Shown: one piece after another, positions 15,491 through 17,630 of the stretch
How the letters are laid out: every line of letters begins with the position of its first letter
Numbering within the stretch: position 1 is the stretch's first letter
From: Bacteroides sp.
Lineage (GTDB): Bacteria > Bacteroidota > Bacteroidia > Bacteroidales > Bacteroidaceae
Reading direction: 5' to 3'
Assembly: GCA_030151885.1 (NCBI GenBank)
Contig: JASLCG010000036.1
Span: 1 to 17,630 of the forward strand
Length of the DNA stretch: 17,630 nucleotides
Translations under genes and position numbers: made by a program
The notes under the pieces: generated by a model
Told to the model about the DNA's origin: nothing
The model's database searches: none
The model's input: the letters and a program-made list of their open reading frames with translations, nothing else

Positions 15491-15714
15491 TTAGTTTAGG
15501 TGTTGAATAAAAGTTTCTCTTGTGCGTAGCTGTGTAATAGATTGCTTTCTAATTATATAACAAAACAAATAAGCATTTGTATCTTAAAAAATTACAATTA
15601 CTTATTTTTTAACTAAAATGGCATATTTACCAAAGTAAGGATATAACATACAACGCTCGAAATTATTAAACTAAAACAGTAACTTTGCTATTTCATTAAA
15701 AGTTATCAATAAGA
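15491..15714. other. Divergent intergenic region between the AraC-type gene and recQ
   Basis: This 224-bp A/T-rich gap must hold promoters for both directions. On the + side only the recQ -7 box is clear. On the - side the best candidate is TTACTTTG (complement of 15631-15638), one base from TAnnTTTG, inside the small inverted repeat TTAC-CAAA-GTAA (15627-15638). It would give the regulator gene a leader of about 135 nt. ATTACTTA at 15597-15604 is identical to one arm of the fur operator, but no partner arm is at the right distance. No open reading frame or RNA gene is evident. Confidence 0.4.
15680..15687 (+). promoter_or_regulatory. Bacteroidetes -7 promoter box for recQ
   Basis: TAACTTTG is an exact TAnnTTTG match 27 bp before the recQ ATG. 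Twenty bases upstream the triplet is TCG, one base from the -33 TTG. Confidence 0.6.
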
Positions 15715-17517
15715 ATGCTTCAAACATTAAATGCCGTATTTGGATATAAAGAATTTCGACCTCTTCAAGAAGATATTATTAAAACAGTAATAAATAAGAA
15801 AGACTGTGTAGTACTTATGCCTACAGGAGGAGGGAAATCAATTTGCTATCAATTACCCGCACTTATGATGGATGGTATTGGCATAGTAATATCTCCATTA
15901 ATTTCGTTAATGCAAGACCAAGTAGAAGCATTAAAATCTAATGGTGTTGCTGTTGCTGCTTTAAATAGCAGTAACTCTGAAACAGAAAATGAGCTCATCA
16001 GACAACAATGCAGAAGAGGTGAATTAAAGCTATTATATATATCTCCAGAAAAATTATTAGCTGAACTAGATTATCTACTCAAAGAGATTAACATCTCTCT
16101 GTTCGCAGTAGATGAAGCACACTGTATATCTCAGTGGGGACACGACTTTAGACCTGAATACACTCAACTAGGTATATTGAAACAATATTTCCCATCAATT
16201 CCTATTATAGCTCTTACAGCAACTGCTGATAAAATTACTAGACTGGATATTGTTAACCAGTTGAAAATACAAAGAGCCCCTATTTTTATATCATCTTTTG
16301 ACAGACCCAACCTTAGCCTTAATGTAGAAATTGCATACCAGCAAAAAGAAAAACATCAGTACATATTAAACTTCATTAATGAGAGACCTGAAGAAGCAGG
16401 TATTATCTACTGTATGAGTAGAAAAAAAACGGAGACTATCGCAAGTTATCTTAATAAGCACAATATCAGTGCTGCAGTGTACCATGCTGGATTAAGCAGT
16501 CAAACTAGAGAAGAAACTCAAAGTGACTTCATTAACGACAGAGTTCAAGTCGTTTGTGCCACAATTGCTTTTGGAATGGGTATTGATAAATCAAATGTAA
16601 GATGGGTTATACATTACAATATGCCTAAAAGCATTGAAAGCTATTACCAAGAAATAGGTAGAGCTGGGAGAGATGGAATTGATAGTGACACCGTCTTTTT
16701 CTATAATGTAGGAGATCTAATATTGTTAACAAAGTTTGCCAACGAAAGCAAACAACAACAGATAAACCTAGAAAAGTTAGAAAGAATGCAACAATATGCA
16801 GAGTCTCATATATGCAGAAGAAGGGTTTTGTTAAGTTATTTTGGAGAAGAGGCTAAAGAGGATTGTAATAATTGTGATGTCTGCAAGAATCCTCCTAAAA
16901 AGATAGATGGAACAATCATTGTCCAAAAAGCACTTAGCGCTATTGCAAGAACTAATCAAACAGTTACAACAAGACAGCTAATAGATATTTTAAGAGGTTC
17001 TATGAATCAAGAAATAGTTGGTGCAAACTATCACTTAATAAAGACCTTTGGAGCTGGCAAAGATTGCTCAATTAGAGACTGGAACAATTATATACTACAA
17101 ATGTATCAATTAGGGCTTATTGAAATAGCATACAATCAACACAATAGAATATTAATAACTGATCCTGGCAAAAGAGTCCTATATGGACAAGAAAAAGCCG
17201 AACTAGTTGAAATAGTAAATCATCCTGATGATTTCAAAGTTAAAAAAGAGACTAAAAAGATACGCATTATTACTTCTGAAGATGAAGATCTTGATTTATT
17301 TGAGTATTTACGAGTTTTAAGAAAAGACTTAGCTAATAAGGAAGGCGTACCTGCCTACATCATTTTATCAGATAAAGTACTCCATCTTCTAGCATCTTCT
17401 AAGCCTACTACATTAGACGCATTTGGTGCAATTAGCGGTATTGGTGATTATAAAAGAGATAGATATGGTAAACTATTTGTTGCTAGAATTATAAAATACT
17501 TAAAATCAATCAAGTAA
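15715..17517 (+). CDS. recQ: ATP-dependent DNA helicase RecQ
   Basis: RecQ is a 3'-to-5' DNA helicase acting in recombination and repair of stalled forks. The 600-aa product has the complete three-domain layout of bacterial RecQ (E. coli 609 aa). In the helicase core: motif I MPTGGGKS with Lys41, motif Ia ISPLISLMQDQV, motif II DEAH (133-136) running into the RecQ-specific aromatic loop SQWGHDFRPEY (139-149), ALTATA, IIYCMSRKKTE, and QEIGRAGRDG for motif VI. The zinc module of the RQC domain has C367, C384, C387 and C390. A winged helix follows (about 400-500), then a C-terminal HRDC domain from about 525 ending in the SGIGDYKRDRYG helix-hairpin segment. The start MLQTLNAVFGYKEFRPLQ gives the usual N-terminus. 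It is transcribed alone, with the initiator tRNA gene 75 bp beyond its stop; no strong terminator hairpin is seen in between. Confidence 0.97.
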   Translation: MLQTLNAVFGYKEFRPLQEDIIKTVINKKDCVVLMPTGGGKSICYQLPALMMDGIGIVISPLISLMQDQVEALKSNGVAVAALNSSNSETENELIRQQCRRGELKLLYISPEKLLAELDYLLKEINISLFAVDEAHCISQWGHDFRPEYTQLGILKQYFPSIPIIALTATADKITRLDIVNQLKIQRAPIFISSFDRPNLSLNVEIAYQQKEKHQYILNFINERPEEAGIIYCMSRKKTETIASYLNKHNISAAVYHAGLSSQTREETQSDFINDRVQVVCATIAFGMGIDKSNVRWVIHYNMPKSIESYYQEIGRAGRDGIDSDTVFFYNVGDLILLTKFANESKQQQINLEKLERMQQYAESHICRRRVLLSYFGEEAKEDCNNCDVCKNPPKKIDGTIIVQKALSAIARTNQTVTTRQLIDILRGSMNQEIVGANYHLIKTFGAGKDCSIRDWNNYILQMYQLGLIEIAYNQHNRILITDPGKRVLYGQEKAELVEIVNHPDDFKVKKETKKIRIITSEDEDLDLFEYLRVLRKDLANKEGVPAYIILSDKVLHLLASSKPTTLDAFGAISGIGDYKRDRYGKLFVARIIKYLKSIK

Positions 17518-17548
17518 CATTTTTTAATATAGATATATAGGTTAATAT

Positions 17549-17579
17549 TTGGAATCAGCATTCAGAAGCCCTATATTTG
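17549..17579 (+). promoter_or_regulatory. Near-consensus Bacteroidetes promoter of the initiator tRNA gene
   Basis: TTG (17549-17551, in TTTGG) and TATATTTG (17572-17579, an exact TAnnTTTG) are separated by 20 bp, the preferred -33/-7 spacing in Bacteroidetes. It is the only promoter in the window with both elements intact. Transcription should start a few bases before the tRNA. Confidence 0.75.
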
Positions 17580-17592
17580 CACTCACAATGAT

Positions 17593-17630
17593 CGCGGAGT
17601 GGAGCAGTTGGTAGCTCGTTGGGCTCATAA
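17593..17630 (+). tRNA. Initiator tRNA-Met (CAT), 5' part, cut by the window end
   Basis: The 38 nt fold as the first half of a tRNA: acceptor strand CGCGGAG (1-7), TG, D stem GAGC/GCTC with an 8-nt loop containing the invariant GG, base 26 G, anticodon strand TTGGG, and anticodon loop CTCATAA with anticodon CAT at 34-36. The first base C (initiators have a C1-A72 mismatch) and the three G residues closing the anticodon stem are hallmarks of the translation initiator, not elongator tRNA-Met. The 3' half lies outside the window. Confidence 0.88.

Noticed and set aside
17593..17630. tRNA gene as an integration site of a mobile element
   Set aside because: No integrase, repeat or foreign-looking gene is present on the visible side, and the 3' half of the tRNA lies outside the window.
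1..17630. Defence island, CRISPR array, toxin-antitoxin pair, IS element or prophage
   Set aside because: I found no spaced repeats, transposase, nuclease-type toxin or phage genes; gene content and base composition look uniform and chromosomal.

Overview
The window looks like a chromosomal housekeeping segment from a low-GC member of the Bacteroidales (phylum Bacteroidota). Four signs point there. The promoters have TAnnTTTG -7 boxes instead of E. coli-type -10/-35 boxes. Start codons are preceded by A/T-rich leaders without clear Shine-Dalgarno sequences. SecA is long (1103 aa), as is usual in this phylum. HisS, PurA, GroEL, DPP III and RecQ all read as Bacteroidales types. I cannot fix the genus. 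I see no phage, IS element, CRISPR array, integrase or obvious foreign island, and no gap between genes exceeds about 225 bp.

Layout, left half. The window opens inside a + strand gene (3-719) for an alkaline-phosphatase-superfamily protein whose metal-ligand segment looks degenerate. Next comes secA (848-4159, +) with its own promoter and a strong terminator, then a lipoprotein of unknown function (4268-5233, +) and a small, very acidic unknown protein (5297-5746, +). A perfect 34-bp palindrome, probably a bidirectional terminator, separates the last of these from the convergent groES-groEL operon (7777 down to 5829, -). The groES leader lacks the usual -7 box. It carries a near-match to a sigma-54 -24/-12 promoter together with two inverted repeats.

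Layout, right half. On the - strand, in transcription order from right to left, are: a short AraC-type regulator (15490-15026); a lipoprotein dipeptidyl peptidase III (14926-12884) closely followed by an AlkD-like HEAT-repeat protein (12877-12206); a Fur-family regulator 5 bp upstream of purA (12141-10394); a membrane zinc peptidase of the YugP type (10181-9489); and hisS (9318-7951). recQ (15715-17517, +) is divergent from the AraC-type gene. The first 38 nt of an initiator tRNA-Met, behind a near-ideal Bacteroidetes promoter, close the window.

How the genes work together. Most are core functions: Sec export, protein folding, histidyl-tRNA charging, initiator tRNA, AMP synthesis, peptide turnover and DNA repair. 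I found no convincing undescribed multi-gene system. The points most worth a second look are regulatory or concern possible pseudoenzymes: a perfect 8-8-8 inverted repeat enclosing the fur -7 box, which would put purA under a metal- or redox-responsive autoregulated promoter; the sigma-54-like groESL promoter; the AlkD-like protein without the canonical catalytic Asp; and the phosphatase-fold protein without the Asp-His metal pair.
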